Below are positions 24,452 through 32,595 of a DNA stretch of 48,882 nt, piece by piece. The stretch's first letter is position 1. Every line of letters begins with the position of its first letter. The notes beneath the pieces are model-generated. The model was not told the origin of the DNA. It saw only the letters and a program-made list of their open reading frames with translations, and ran no database searches. The translations under genes and the position numbers were made by a program. The stretch spans positions 1 through 48,882 of the forward strand of contig NZ_RAWM01000062.1 in the NCBI RefSeq assembly GCF_003668875.1, read 5' to 3'. Origin of the DNA: Corallococcus interemptor. Its GTDB lineage: Bacteria; Myxococcota; Myxococcia; Myxococcales; Myxococcaceae.

Positions 24452-26205
24452 AGGGGCCGGCCCTGCCCGCGCTGAAGCACGCCACGGTGAACGCGATGCT
24501 GAAGGCGACGTCGCACACGTCGCTGGGGCTGGTGTTCGTGGACGCCGCGGAGCACGAGACGTCCCTGCCGTGGGCGCAGGTGTACCGGCGTGCGAGGCGC
24601 GCGGCGGGAGGCCTGGCGCGGCTGGGCGTGCGTCCGGGGGACCGGGTGGCGCTGCTCCTGCCCACGTCGCCCGCGTTCATGGATGCGTTCTTTGGCGTGC
24701 TCCTGGCGGGCGCGGTGCCGGTGCCGCTGTATCCGCCGGTGCGGCTGGGACGGCTGGACGAGTACCACCGCTCCACGGCGCGCATGCTCCAGCTGACGGG
24801 CGCGGTGGCGGTGCTGACGGACACGCGCGTGCGGCTCCTGCTGGGGCCGAGCATGGAGCAGGCGCGGCCGAGGCTGGGCTGTCACACGGTGGACGCGGTG
24901 ATGCACGGCGATGAGGACCTGGAGGTGGAGGTGGGGCCCGACGCGCTGGGGCTCATCCAGTTCTCCTCGGGTTCCACGGTGGAGCCGAAGCCGGTGGCGC
25001 TGACGCACGGGGCGCTGGTGGCGCAGGTGGCGGCGCTGGAGGCGGCGATGCCGGTGGCTCCGGGCGTGACGCCGGTGGGCGTGAGCTGGCTGCCGCTGTA
25101 CCACGACATGGGGCTCATCGGCTGTGTCATCTCGGCGCTGTACTACCCGGGCAGCCTGGTGCTGATTCCGCCGGAAACGTTCCTGGTGAAGCCGGCGCTG
25201 TGGCTGCGAGCGCTGTCGCGGCACCGGGGCTTCGTGTCTCCCGCGCCGAACTTCGCCTATGGGTTGTGCTTGAAGCGGGTGAAGGACGCGGACCTGCAGG
25301 GCGTGGACCTGTCCGGGTGGCTGCACGCGCTCAACGGCGCGGAGCCGGTGTCCGCGGACACGCTGCGCCGCTTCGCGGAGCGGTTCGAGAAGTGGGGCTT
25401 CTCCGCTCGGGCGCTGCGGCCGGTGTATGGCCTGTCGGAGGCGTCGCTGGCGGTGACGTTCCCGCCCGAGGGCCGGGGGCCGCGCGAGCTGGGCGTGGAT
25501 CCGGACGTGCTGGCGCGCGAGAACCAGGCGCGTGAGGGGAGGCGGACGCTGGTGAGCGTGGGCGCGCCGGTGGCGGGCTTCGAAGTCCAGGTGCGCGGCG
25601 AGGACGGCGCGGAGTTGCCGGAGCGCCGGGTGGGGCGCGTGTTCGCGAAGGGGCCGTCGTTGATGCGCGGCTACTTCGAGGACGCGGAAGGAACGGCGCG
25701 GGCGCTGGTGGGGGAGGGCTGGCTGGACACGGGAGACCTGGGCTTCAGCGCGGACGGGGAGCTGTACCTGACGGGCCGCGCGAAGGACCTGGTCATCATC
25801 CGGGGCGCGAACCACGCGCCGCAGGCCTTCGAGGATCCGCTGCTCAAGGTGGACGGCGTGCGCACGGGCTGCGCGGTGGCGCTGGGCTTCACGCCCGAGG
25901 GCAGCGAGGACGAAGCGCTGCTCATCCTGGCCGAGCGCGCGGAGCGGGGCGCGGACGTGGCATCGGTGGAGGCGGACATCCGCGCGGCGGTGGTGGACGC
26001 GACGGGCGTGCAGCCGCACACGGTGAAGCTGCTGGAGCCGGGCACGCTGCCGCGCACGTCCAGCGGCAAGCTGCGAAGGAGCGAGGCGCTGCGGCGCTAC
26101 CTCTCCGGAGAGCTGACGGCGCCGAAGAAGGTGGGGGCGGTGGGGCTCGCGGTGGAGATGGCCAAGAGCGCGCTGGCGATGGTGCGCGCGGAGCACGACT
26201 CGTGA
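24448..26205 (+). CDS. Fatty-acyl-AMP ligase (FAAL-type, ACP-loading)
   Basis: A 585-residue adenylate-forming enzyme. The P-loop-like A3 motif is LIQFSSGSTVEPKPV; SWLPLYHDMGLIG and VYGLSEASLAV are typical of FAALs; WLDTGDLGF and YLTGRAKDLVIIRGANHAPQ complete the C-terminal hinge region; a catalytic Lys lies in RTSSGKLRR near the end. FAALs make acyl-adenylates from free fatty acids and transfer them to an ACP rather than to CoA. The gene overlaps the ACP gene by 4 bases (GTGA) and ends one base before the FAD reductase gene. A CoA-ligase role cannot be excluded from sequence alone. Confidence 0.87.
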   Translation: MKGPALPALKHATVNAMLKATSHTSLGLVFVDAAEHETSLPWAQVYRRARRAAGGLARLGVRPGDRVALLLPTSPAFMDAFFGVLLAGAVPVPLYPPVRLGRLDEYHRSTARMLQLTGAVAVLTDTRVRLLLGPSMEQARPRLGCHTVDAVMHGDEDLEVEVGPDALGLIQFSSGSTVEPKPVALTHGALVAQVAALEAAMPVAPGVTPVGVSWLPLYHDMGLIGCVISALYYPGSLVLIPPETFLVKPALWLRALSRHRGFVSPAPNFAYGLCLKRVKDADLQGVDLSGWLHALNGAEPVSADTLRRFAERFEKWGFSARALRPVYGLSEASLAVTFPPEGRGPRELGVDPDVLARENQAREGRRTLVSVGAPVAGFEVQVRGEDGAELPERRVGRVFAKGPSLMRGYFEDAEGTARALVGEGWLDTGDLGFSADGELYLTGRAKDLVIIRGANHAPQAFEDPLLKVDGVRTGCAVALGFTPEGSEDEALLILAERAERGADVASVEADIRAAVVDATGVQPHTVKLLEPGTLPRTSSGKLRRSEALRRYLSGELTAPKKVGAVGLAVEMAKSALAMVRAEHDS

Positions 26206-26206
26206 C

Positions 26207-27316
26207 GTGGCAGGACGCGTGAAGCAGCATGACGTGGTCGTGGTTGGTGGAGGCCCGGCCGGGCTCGCGGTGGCCATCACGGCGGCCAGGCGCGGGCTGG
26301 ACACGGTGGTGCTGGAGCGCGCGTCCACGCCGGTGGACAAGGCGTGTGGTGAAGGGCTGATGCCCTCCGGCCTCGCGGCGCTGGAACGGCTGGGGGCGCT
26401 CGCGCACCTGGACCGGAGCGACAGCTCTCCGTTCGTGGGCATCCGCTACGTGCAGGAGGACGGCAGCACGGCGGAAGGGAAACTCCCCGCGCCCGGTGGG
26501 CTCGGTGTCCGCAGGCTTGCGCTGTCCAACGCATTGGCGACCCGTGCGCGCGAGGTGGGCGTGGACCTGCGCGAACACACGCACGTCGTGTCGCACGTCC
26601 GCACGCCGGACGGAGTGACGCTGGAGACGCCCGTGGGCCGCGTATCCGCGCGCTTCCTCGTCGCGGCGGATGGCCTGAACTCACCGCTGCGCAAGGCTGA
26701 AGGCCTGGACGTGGAGCGGGACGCGCCCCGGCGCTACGGACTGCGGCGCCACTTCCGGCGCGTGCCGTGGACGCCGTACGTGGAGGTGCACTTCGCCTCC
26801 GGCGTCGAAGCGTACGTGACACCCGCGGGCGCGGAGCGCGTGGGCATCGCGTTCCTGTGGGAGGACGGCACCGTGGAGGGCCGCGTGGGCTTCGACGCGC
26901 TGCTGGAGCGCTTCCCCCGGCTGGCGGAACAGCTCACCGGCGTGGAGCCGGACTCCCATCCACGCGGCGCGGGTCCCCTGGCGCGCGTGGCCCGCACGCG
27001 CATCGCGGATCGCTTCGCCCTCGTCGGAGACGCCGCGGGCTACGTGGACGCGGTGACGGGCGAAGGGCTCACGCTGGCCTTCGCCTGCGCGGAGTCCCTG
27101 GGCGCGGTGCTCCCGGACGCCCTGGCGAAGGGCGCGGGCCGCGACACGCTGCTGCCCTACGAGCGCACCTTCCAGCAGGTGTTCCGCAAGTACGCCTGGA
27201 CGACGCAGGGCCTGCTGATGCTCGCGCGCCGCCCGCGCCTGCGAAGGCCCGTGGTGCGCCTGCTGGGCCGCGCCCCGTGGCTCTTCGAGCGCATCCTCGC
27301 CGCCGTGGTGACATAA
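26207..27316 (+). CDS. FAD-dependent oxidoreductase (geranylgeranyl-reductase-like), PKS tailoring
   Basis: A 369-residue flavoprotein. The N-terminal FAD fold is DVVVVGGGPAGLAVAITAAR and the C-terminal flavin motif is FALVGDAAGYVDAVTGEGLT, the pattern of geranylgeranyl-reductase and related tailoring flavoenzymes. DKACGEGLMPSG is a further family motif. GTG 26207 lies one base after the FAAL stop, so this is the last gene of the PKS operon and probably oxidises or reduces the polyketide or its acyl chain. The precise reaction is not visible. Confidence 0.85.
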   Translation: MAGRVKQHDVVVVGGGPAGLAVAITAARRGLDTVVLERASTPVDKACGEGLMPSGLAALERLGALAHLDRSDSSPFVGIRYVQEDGSTAEGKLPAPGGLGVRRLALSNALATRAREVGVDLREHTHVVSHVRTPDGVTLETPVGRVSARFLVAADGLNSPLRKAEGLDVERDAPRRYGLRRHFRRVPWTPYVEVHFASGVEAYVTPAGAERVGIAFLWEDGTVEGRVGFDALLERFPRLAEQLTGVEPDSHPRGAGPLARVARTRIADRFALVGDAAGYVDAVTGEGLTLAFACAESLGAVLPDALAKGAGRDTLLPYERTFQQVFRKYAWTTQGLLMLARRPRLRRPVVRLLGRAPWLFERILAAVVT

Positions 27317-27380
27317 GCCGCCTGTCAGCCCCCTGCGCGCTCCCACGTCCGCGCGGCGGCCATCGTCCACGGAGCCGCGC

Positions 27381-28148
27381 ATGCACTGGGTCGTCCAGAA
27401 CAACCTCTTCAACGAGCAGGGCTTCCACACGTTGCTGGAGGTCCTGGCGCACGGCTCCATCCCGCACACCCTGGTCAAGGTCATCCCGTTCGGAGGCGGC
27501 ATCGAGCCCGCCGTGCGGCCAGCGGACCCCGTCGTCGTGATGGGCTCCCTGTCGCTGACCCGCTACGCGCACGAGCAGGGCTGGACCCCTGGCGCCTTCA
27601 TCAACGACCAGTTCGACTTCCGCGTCTGGCGCCAGCACCTGGGCCCGCACCTGCTGAACGCCGACGCCACCGTGCACCGGTTCGCGGACGTGCCGGAGCA
27701 GCCGGGGCCCTTCTTCATCCGCCCCTGCCTGGACGACAAGGCCTTCTCCGGCATGCTCACGTCCTGGGACGCGTTCGCCCACTGGCGCGAGCAGGTCCTG
27801 AAGCTCGACACGTACGCCACGGTCACCGCCGACACTCCGGTGGCCGTCAGTGTGCCCAAGCACATCCAGCGCGAGTACCGCATGGTCGTCGTGGACGGCC
27901 AGGTCATCACCGGCTCGCTCTACAAGCTGGGCGACCGCGTCGTGGCCTCGTCCCAGGTGGAGCCGGAGGTCCACGCCTTCGCGCAGCGCATGGCGGAGAC
28001 CTGGGGCCCGGACCGCGCCTACGCGCTGGACGTCTTCATGCACGACGGCGGCCTGTTCATCGGTGAGTTCAACAACCTGAACTCGGCCGGCTTCTATGCC
28101 TACGACGTCGGCAAGATGGTGGCCGCCGTGGAGGCCATGCGGTTCTGA
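27381..28148 (+). CDS. ATP-grasp-domain protein
   Basis: A 255-residue soluble protein resembling small DUF4343-type ATP-grasp proteins. Visible blocks are FFIRPCLDDKAFSG, a Lys/Glu-containing ATP-binding strand region, VSVPKHIQREYRMVVVDGQV and the C-terminal acidic metal-binding part ALDVFMHDGGLFIGEFNNLN, where Asp, Glu and Asn fit the ATP-grasp metal site. The first ~100 residues are the pre-grasp region. The substrate is unknown. It follows the PKS operon after 64 bases and may or may not belong to it. Confidence 0.7.
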   Translation: MHWVVQNNLFNEQGFHTLLEVLAHGSIPHTLVKVIPFGGGIEPAVRPADPVVVMGSLSLTRYAHEQGWTPGAFINDQFDFRVWRQHLGPHLLNADATVHRFADVPEQPGPFFIRPCLDDKAFSGMLTSWDAFAHWREQVLKLDTYATVTADTPVAVSVPKHIQREYRMVVVDGQVITGSLYKLGDRVVASSQVEPEVHAFAQRMAETWGPDRAYALDVFMHDGGLFIGEFNNLNSAGFYAYDVGKMVAAVEAMRF

Positions 28149-28195
28149 GAACGCCGGCTCTTGTTCCAGTGCCGTGTGCCGGGGACACTCGGCCC

Positions 28196-28723
28196 ATGGC
28201 ATCTGGCCCCGCGGCGTCACGTCCCTGGTTCGCGTTCTCCCTCGACCTGGCCCCGGCCGCGGCGAGCCGGCACCTGCACGGCCTGCCCCCCGTGCCCGAC
28301 TTCCCGGAGGGCGAGCTCGCCGAGGCCCTGGACGTGGACGTCGTCTACGACGTGCACGTGCCCAACTGGGGCGGCCGGGTCGCACGGCTGGTGGAAGCTC
28401 CGGGACACCGGCTGTCCGGGCGCCTGCGCCCCGTGGCCACCGAAGCCTGGCCCGTCCTCGCCCGCCTGGAGACCGCGCTCGCCCTGGCCACCGAGGAGCG
28501 CCCGGTGAAGGTGCGCACCGCCTCCGGCACCGTGGTGGAGGCCCACGCCTTCACCCCCGCCGCGCGCAACACCTCCACGCAGGGGCCCGTCAGCGAGGCC
28601 TTCCTGATCACCCTCGCCGTCGCCGCCGAGCGCGCCCGCCTGCCTGCCGCCGTCGTCGAAAAACTCCAGGCGGAAGCCCGCATCGTCCACGCCGTCCAGC
28701 ACGCCAGGTCCGGCATTAAGTGA
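28196..28723 (+). CDS. Hypothetical protein (gamma-glutamylcyclotransferase-like features, weak)
   Basis: A 175-residue soluble protein that I cannot place with confidence. FAFSLDLAPAAASRHLHGLP and VYDVHVPNWGGRVARL are faintly reminiscent of GGCT/AIG2-like folds, but no catalytic Glu motif is certain. The C-terminal part is helical (AFLITLAVAAERARLPAAVV). ATG 28196 was chosen over an upstream ATG at 28169, whose first nine residues look non-coding. It sits between the ATP-grasp and nuclease genes. Confidence 0.55.
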   Translation: MASGPAASRPWFAFSLDLAPAAASRHLHGLPPVPDFPEGELAEALDVDVVYDVHVPNWGGRVARLVEAPGHRLSGRLRPVATEAWPVLARLETALALATEERPVKVRTASGTVVEAHAFTPAARNTSTQGPVSEAFLITLAVAAERARLPAAVVEKLQAEARIVHAVQHARSGIK

Positions 28724-28872
28724 CAGCCGGGTCCCTCCGGACCGAAAAACGCCCTGACCCCTGAGAAAAAGGGCGGTGTGACGCAACCGGGCGCCGGGTC
28801 ACGCCGACGATGAGGGACAGGGGCCATCTCCCCGTGCATCACCCCCCCGCCGGCCCCGAGGACGTCCACCGC

Positions 28873-30306
28873 ATGTCGCCGCGAATCCCGACGCGAGTCT
28901 CCACCCCGCGCCCCACGCTCGCGAATGCCGCTGTCCCCACCTCCGCGCCCGCGAACACCGCGGTGCCCGCCGGAGCGGACGCCCCCGCCGCCAACGTCGT
29001 GGCGCCCACGGGGGGAAGCTGGAAGCGCTCCGCCACCAAGGAGGTGGCCATCTCCGACCTCCAGCAGAAGTTCGGCTGGACGGATGAGAGCTGGCAGGGG
29101 CGCCTGCTCCAGGCGGCGGACGAGGGCGCGGACGGAAGCCGCTCCGCGAACGGCCAGGTGTCCGCGGCGGAGCTGGAGTCCTACCTCTCCGCGCCCACCG
29201 ACGCGCAGTTCCTCACCTCCACGGCGCTCCAGCAGCAGCGCGCGGCGCTCGACGCGAAGCTCCAGGGCGGCGCGCAGTCCGCGTCCGTGGACAGCTTCGA
29301 CAGCCCCTGGCAGCAGTCCGTGGCGAAGCGCGCGGACCTCCTGGGCGGCAACGGCGACGGGCAGCTCTCCGCGGACGAGCTGACGGCCTACATCAACGCG
29401 TCCAAGGCGAACCAGGCCAAGGGCACGGGCACCGCCGCGAACACGCAGTGGGTGCCGGATCAGCAGATGGCCGTCTTCCAGAGCCGCGTGGCGGAAGTGG
29501 CCGGCGAAGTGGATCCGCTCCAGGGCGTGGGCGGAAGCGGCGCGACGCCCGGGTTGAACCTGGTGAAGGAGTACTCGCGCACGCTGATGGACACGGACAA
29601 GAACGTGCCCACGTTCGTGAGCTACCTCCTGTCCGCGGCGGACGTGAAGGAGACGCCCGCGGACGTCAGCCGGCTGGACAGCACCTTCGTGCGCGACCCC
29701 GAGCTGAAGGGCGGCGTGGTGGACGCCGACTACAACAACACCGGTTTCGACCGGGGGCACATGAAGCCGGCCGAGGACTCGCCCACGCAGGCGGCGATGA
29801 ACGAAAGCCACCTCATGAGCAACATCGCGCCCCAGCACGGCAACCACAACCAGCAGGTGTGGCGCACGCTGGAGCGCGGCGTGTCGGAGATGGTGAAGGA
29901 GACTGGCGGCAAGGCCTACATCGTCACGGGCAACCTGTACCTGGACGACAAGGGCAAGCCGCTGCCGCCCGAGTCCCTCCAGACGACGGGCTCCAAGGAC
30001 GACCGGCGCATCGCGGTCCCCACGCACAACTTCAAGACGGTGCTGCTGGAGCTGCCCAACGGCAACCTGTCCATGTTCGCGTACATGGTGCCGAACAAGG
30101 CGGAGGGCCCGTCCAAGAAGGACGACATCCTCCCGCTGCTCCAGGAGTCGCGCGTGCCGGTGGACCAGATTGAAGGCCTGCTGGGCCAGGACCTCTACGC
30201 GCAGCTGCCCAAGGGCGTGCAGGAGAAGCTGGAGAAGGACACCTCCGCCGCGGGCGTCTTCCAGCAGCAGAGCCTCTACGAGTCCGCCACGCTGCTGCGC
30301 AACTGA
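28873..30306 (+). CDS. DNA/RNA non-specific endonuclease (NUC1, beta-beta-alpha-Me) with EF-hand-like loops
   Basis: A 477-residue protein. The C-terminal half is a NUC1 nuclease: the active-site motif DRGHMKPAED lies at about 293-302, followed by NESHLMSNIAPQHGNHNQQV, in which the metal-binding Asn is expected, and VVTG-type strands (AYIVTGNLYL). The N-terminal half has a Pro/Ala-rich leader and two helix-loop-helix units ending NGQVSAAELESYL and NGDGQLSADELTAY that look like (degenerate) EF-hands. No Sec signal peptide is obvious. Start ATG 28873 has GAGG 11 bases upstream; the frame is open to 28810. Possible roles are digestion of prey DNA or an effector; neither is shown. Confidence 0.85.
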   Translation: MSPRIPTRVSTPRPTLANAAVPTSAPANTAVPAGADAPAANVVAPTGGSWKRSATKEVAISDLQQKFGWTDESWQGRLLQAADEGADGSRSANGQVSAAELESYLSAPTDAQFLTSTALQQQRAALDAKLQGGAQSASVDSFDSPWQQSVAKRADLLGGNGDGQLSADELTAYINASKANQAKGTGTAANTQWVPDQQMAVFQSRVAEVAGEVDPLQGVGGSGATPGLNLVKEYSRTLMDTDKNVPTFVSYLLSAADVKETPADVSRLDSTFVRDPELKGGVVDADYNNTGFDRGHMKPAEDSPTQAAMNESHLMSNIAPQHGNHNQQVWRTLERGVSEMVKETGGKAYIVTGNLYLDDKGKPLPPESLQTTGSKDDRRIAVPTHNFKTVLLELPNGNLSMFAYMVPNKAEGPSKKDDILPLLQESRVPVDQIEGLLGQDLYAQLPKGVQEKLEKDTSAAGVFQQQSLYESATLLRN

Positions 30307-30309
30307 GGC

Positions 30310-30993
30310 TCAGCGCCGCACGCGGTAGCGGAGCCACACGATGCCGGAGTCGCGGCGCTCCACGTGCGTGAGCTCCAGTGCGGCGCCCGCGCCGGTGGAT
30401 CCCTGGGGCCGGTCGAAGAGGGTGGGCGTGCCGGGCAGGCCGTCGGCGGTGGGATGGATGAGCAGGCTCACCTCGTTGATGAGGCCCGCGCCGAGGAACG
30501 ACCCGTTGATGCCGCCGCCACCCTCCAGCAGCACGGTCTTGATGCCGAAGGTGTCCCCGAGCTTCTCCAGCACGCGGGCGAAGTCGATGTCCTGCTTGCC
30601 GCCGAAGAGATAGGAGACGCCGCGCTCGCGCAGGTGGGCGAGGTGCGCGTCGGGAACGGACTCGGTGAGCACGACGACGAGGTGGTCGTCATCGATGGCG
30701 TCCGACTCCCAGTTCAGCTTGCCGTGGGCATCCAGGGCGATGGCGTAGGACTCCGCGTCCTTGCGAGCGACGAAGTCCGTGCGGGGCAGGGGAGCCGCCG
30801 GCGCGGGCTTGGACACGGGTCCTTCCGCGGCGAAGTCCTCCATGGTGATGCGGCCGCACATCCAGGCGTCCGCGTCGAAGGTGTCGGCGGTGCGCTCGTA
30901 CTCACCACGCATCGACGCCGCGTCAGGCCAGTGCTTGACGACGATGCGCCCGTCGATGGACGAGATCATGTGGCAGATGACGTGGGGCCGCAT
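30310..30993 (-). CDS. RibD C-terminal / dihydrofolate-reductase-family oxidoreductase
   Basis: A 227-residue protein of the RibD-C fold. The N-terminus HVICHMISSIDGRI is the DHFR-family substrate/NADPH start, ADAWMCGRITMEDF is a second block, and KTVLLEGGGGINGSFLGAGL carries the EGGG cofactor loop typical of bacterial riboflavin reductase-like proteins. It probably uses NADPH. The riboflavin deaminase domain is absent, so it is a stand-alone reductase of unknown substrate. It converges with the nuclease gene with a 3-base gap. Confidence 0.82.
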   Translation of the reverse strand: MRPHVICHMISSIDGRIVVKHWPDAASMRGEYERTADTFDADAWMCGRITMEDFAAEGPVSKPAPAAPLPRTDFVARKDAESYAIALDAHGKLNWESDAIDDDHLVVVLTESVPDAHLAHLRERGVSYLFGGKQDIDFARVLEKLGDTFGIKTVLLEGGGGINGSFLGAGLINEVSLLIHPTADGLPGTPTLFDRPQGSTGAGAALELTHVERRDSGIVWLRYRVRR

Positions 30994-31005
30994 CGAAGGC
31001 TCCGG

Positions 31006-31221
31006 TTACTGCGTCGCGCCGGGATCGTCGGAGGCCTCGGCGGTGGAGGACTCTTCGGCCTCCGGCGTCTTGAGGGGCTCGGACTCCGTCTTGCCCACCC
31101 GGATGGACACGGGCTGCGTACCGGACGTGCTGCCCAGCCGGGTCCCCGGAGGGGACGCGATGCCCAGATACGAGCAGCCGACGAGGCTGAACAGCGGAGC
31201 GACGAAGAGCAGACGGCGCAT
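31006..31221 (-). CDS. Small lipoprotein
   Basis: A 71-residue protein with a clear lipoprotein signal (MRRLLFVAPLFSLVGC, lipobox LVGC). The mature region is short, polar and probably disordered (Ser, Glu, Pro, Thr rich: EPLKTPEAEESSTAEASDD). The function is unknown. It ends 12 bases upstream of the reductase start and may be transcribed with it. Confidence 0.65.
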   Translation of the reverse strand: MRRLLFVAPLFSLVGCSYLGIASPPGTRLGSTSGTQPVSIRVGKTESEPLKTPEAEESSTAEASDDPGATQ

Positions 31222-31292
31222 GGAGCGAACCCCCGGGACCGGACGAATTCGCGCGCATTCAACCAGAATTCCAGGACCGGGAGTGGAAGTCT

Positions 31293-31781
31293 TCAGACAG
31301 TGTCCGGCACACGGGTGAAATCCATCACCCAGTTGGTCTCCCAGGTCTCACCGTCCAGGGAGAAGGCCTGTTCCCACCGGGCCCTGTCGTGGCCCTGGCG
31401 CGTCCAATGGAACACGACCTGGACCGGGCGGCCGCCTTCGGTGTCCTCGCCATAGAAGCGGCCGTGGTCGCCGGTGAAGCCTCCGTGCACGGGCGGCTGG
31501 AGCACCGCGTGGCGGCTGTCGATCCAGTGGATGGACCAGCGGCGCTCCTTCGCGTCGAACAGGCGCAGCGCCATGCCGGAGAAGCCCCGTTCGAAGACGG
31601 TCTCCTCCACGTTGGACAGGCCGCCCAGGTGGGGCTGGCAGCGCATCCTGGACGTGAACACGTCCCAGTCGTCACTGCCCGTCAGCCGTTGCTTGAGCTT
31701 CCGGTTCACGCACGTCCATTCGCCCATGAGGAAGTCGAAGTCGTGCACGTCGCCCGTGGGCAGGGGAGGAAGAGGCTTCAT
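31293..31781 (-). CDS. DUF1579-type / lipocalin-like hypothetical protein
   Basis: A 162-residue soluble protein. FDFLMGEWTCVNRKLKQRL and RRWSIHWIDSRHAVLQPP resemble DUF1579-like proteins with a small-molecule-binding beta-barrel, whose function is poorly known. It starts 24 bases downstream of the NIPSNAP gene stop on the same strand and is probably its operon partner, under control of the divergent MocR gene (inference from layout). Confidence 0.65.
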   Translation of the reverse strand: MKPLPPLPTGDVHDFDFLMGEWTCVNRKLKQRLTGSDDWDVFTSRMRCQPHLGGLSNVEETVFERGFSGMALRLFDAKERRWSIHWIDSRHAVLQPPVHGGFTGDHGRFYGEDTEGGRPVQVVFHWTRQGHDRARWEQAFSLDGETWETNWVMDFTRVPDTV

Positions 31782-31805
31782 GGGTGAGTCCTTTCGGAAA
31801 GGCGG

Positions 31806-32525
31806 TCAGCGCAGCTCGGAGCGCGCGGTGGGGGACAACGTCAGGTGTTCGAGCGGAGCGCTCAGCCACGGCTGGAGCGGCTCCACCCAGCCCTTCGTCG
31901 CGGCCCGGCGTCGAAGGTGTTCGCGGTGGTGTCCGGCATCCGGGAACACGGTGAGCCACATGAAGACGTGCACGCCCGTGCGCACGGGCAGGGCGGGGAA
32001 GGTGTTCTCCGCGGGCTCGGTCTGGAACAGGGCCTTGGGCGGGGCGCCCAGCTCCGTGAGCACCGGACGCACGTGGTGTTCGAAGCTGGCCGTGAGGGCC
32101 TTGTCGGCCGGGGTCTTCAGGTAGCAGAGCGTCACCTCCACCCGGGAGCTGGGACGCGTGTCCGCACCGGGCGGTGGCCGGGGCGTGGCGGGATGCGCGA
32201 GGCGGGTAATGGGCCGCAGCAGCAGGACGTTGTCGGAGTCCACCATGGTCGCGTTCGCCGCGTTCCGGTGCTCCTTCCACACCGGGCCGCCGTAGAACGC
32301 GCTCAAGGCTTCACGCCGTGAGTCCATGTCGCGGAAGCCTCGCATCCACACGAACCGGTCCGGACGGTCCTCGTCGCGGAACTGACCGGCGATGTGCATG
32401 CCGGTGGCTTCCTGCGACTCGATGAAGGCCCGGTCGAAGAGCGAGATGAGGACGTCCCGCTGACCGGGATGCAGCGTGTACTGGCGCAGCTCGAAGACCG
32501 AGCAGCAGGGGGGCTGGGGCGGCAT
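31806..32525 (-). CDS. NIPSNAP-family protein
   Basis: A 239-residue protein with two NIPSNAP-like ferredoxin-fold repeats. VFELRQYTLHPGQRDVLISL and DEDRPDRFVWMRGFRDMDSR are hallmark blocks in the first, and VEVTLCYLKTPADKALT starts the second. The family is often near regulators and small-molecule enzymes; the biochemical role is unclear. I prefer the ATG at 32525 because AAGG lies at a good distance upstream; the ATG at 32534 would sit against that site. Divergent from the MocR gene. Confidence 0.8.
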   Translation of the reverse strand: MPPQPPCCSVFELRQYTLHPGQRDVLISLFDRAFIESQEATGMHIAGQFRDEDRPDRFVWMRGFRDMDSRREALSAFYGGPVWKEHRNAANATMVDSDNVLLLRPITRLAHPATPRPPPGADTRPSSRVEVTLCYLKTPADKALTASFEHHVRPVLTELGAPPKALFQTEPAENTFPALPVRTGVHVFMWLTVFPDAGHHREHLRRRAATKGWVEPLQPWLSAPLEHLTLSPTARSELR

Positions 32526-32545
32526 GAGGCCCATCCTTGCCAGGG

Positions 32546-32595
32546 AACTGGTAGGGTCATGAAGACCACTTCGACCAGAGTCGGACCTACCAGTT
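32546..32595. promoter_or_regulatory. Candidate MocR operator: AACTGGTAGG inverted repeat
   Basis: AACTGGTAGG (32546-32555) and CCTACCAGTT (32586-32595) form a perfect 10-bp inverted repeat, centres of the arms 40 bp apart, filling the gap between the divergent NIPSNAP and MocR genes. The right arm includes the TTG start of the MocR gene. MocR regulators commonly bind such spaced repeats in shared divergent promoters, so autoregulation and control of the NIPSNAP operon are likely. Confidence 0.65.

Noticed and set aside
23212..26442. Minus-strand open frame of 1076 codons across the PKS operon
   Set aside because: Arg/His/Pro-rich antisense shadow without domains; the plus strand carries five recognisable enzymes.
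28730..28775. Hairpins GGTCC-4-GGACC and CGCCCT-14-AGGGCG as a terminator after 28723
   Set aside because: Stems are short and lack a T tract on the plus strand, so I could not support a terminator call.
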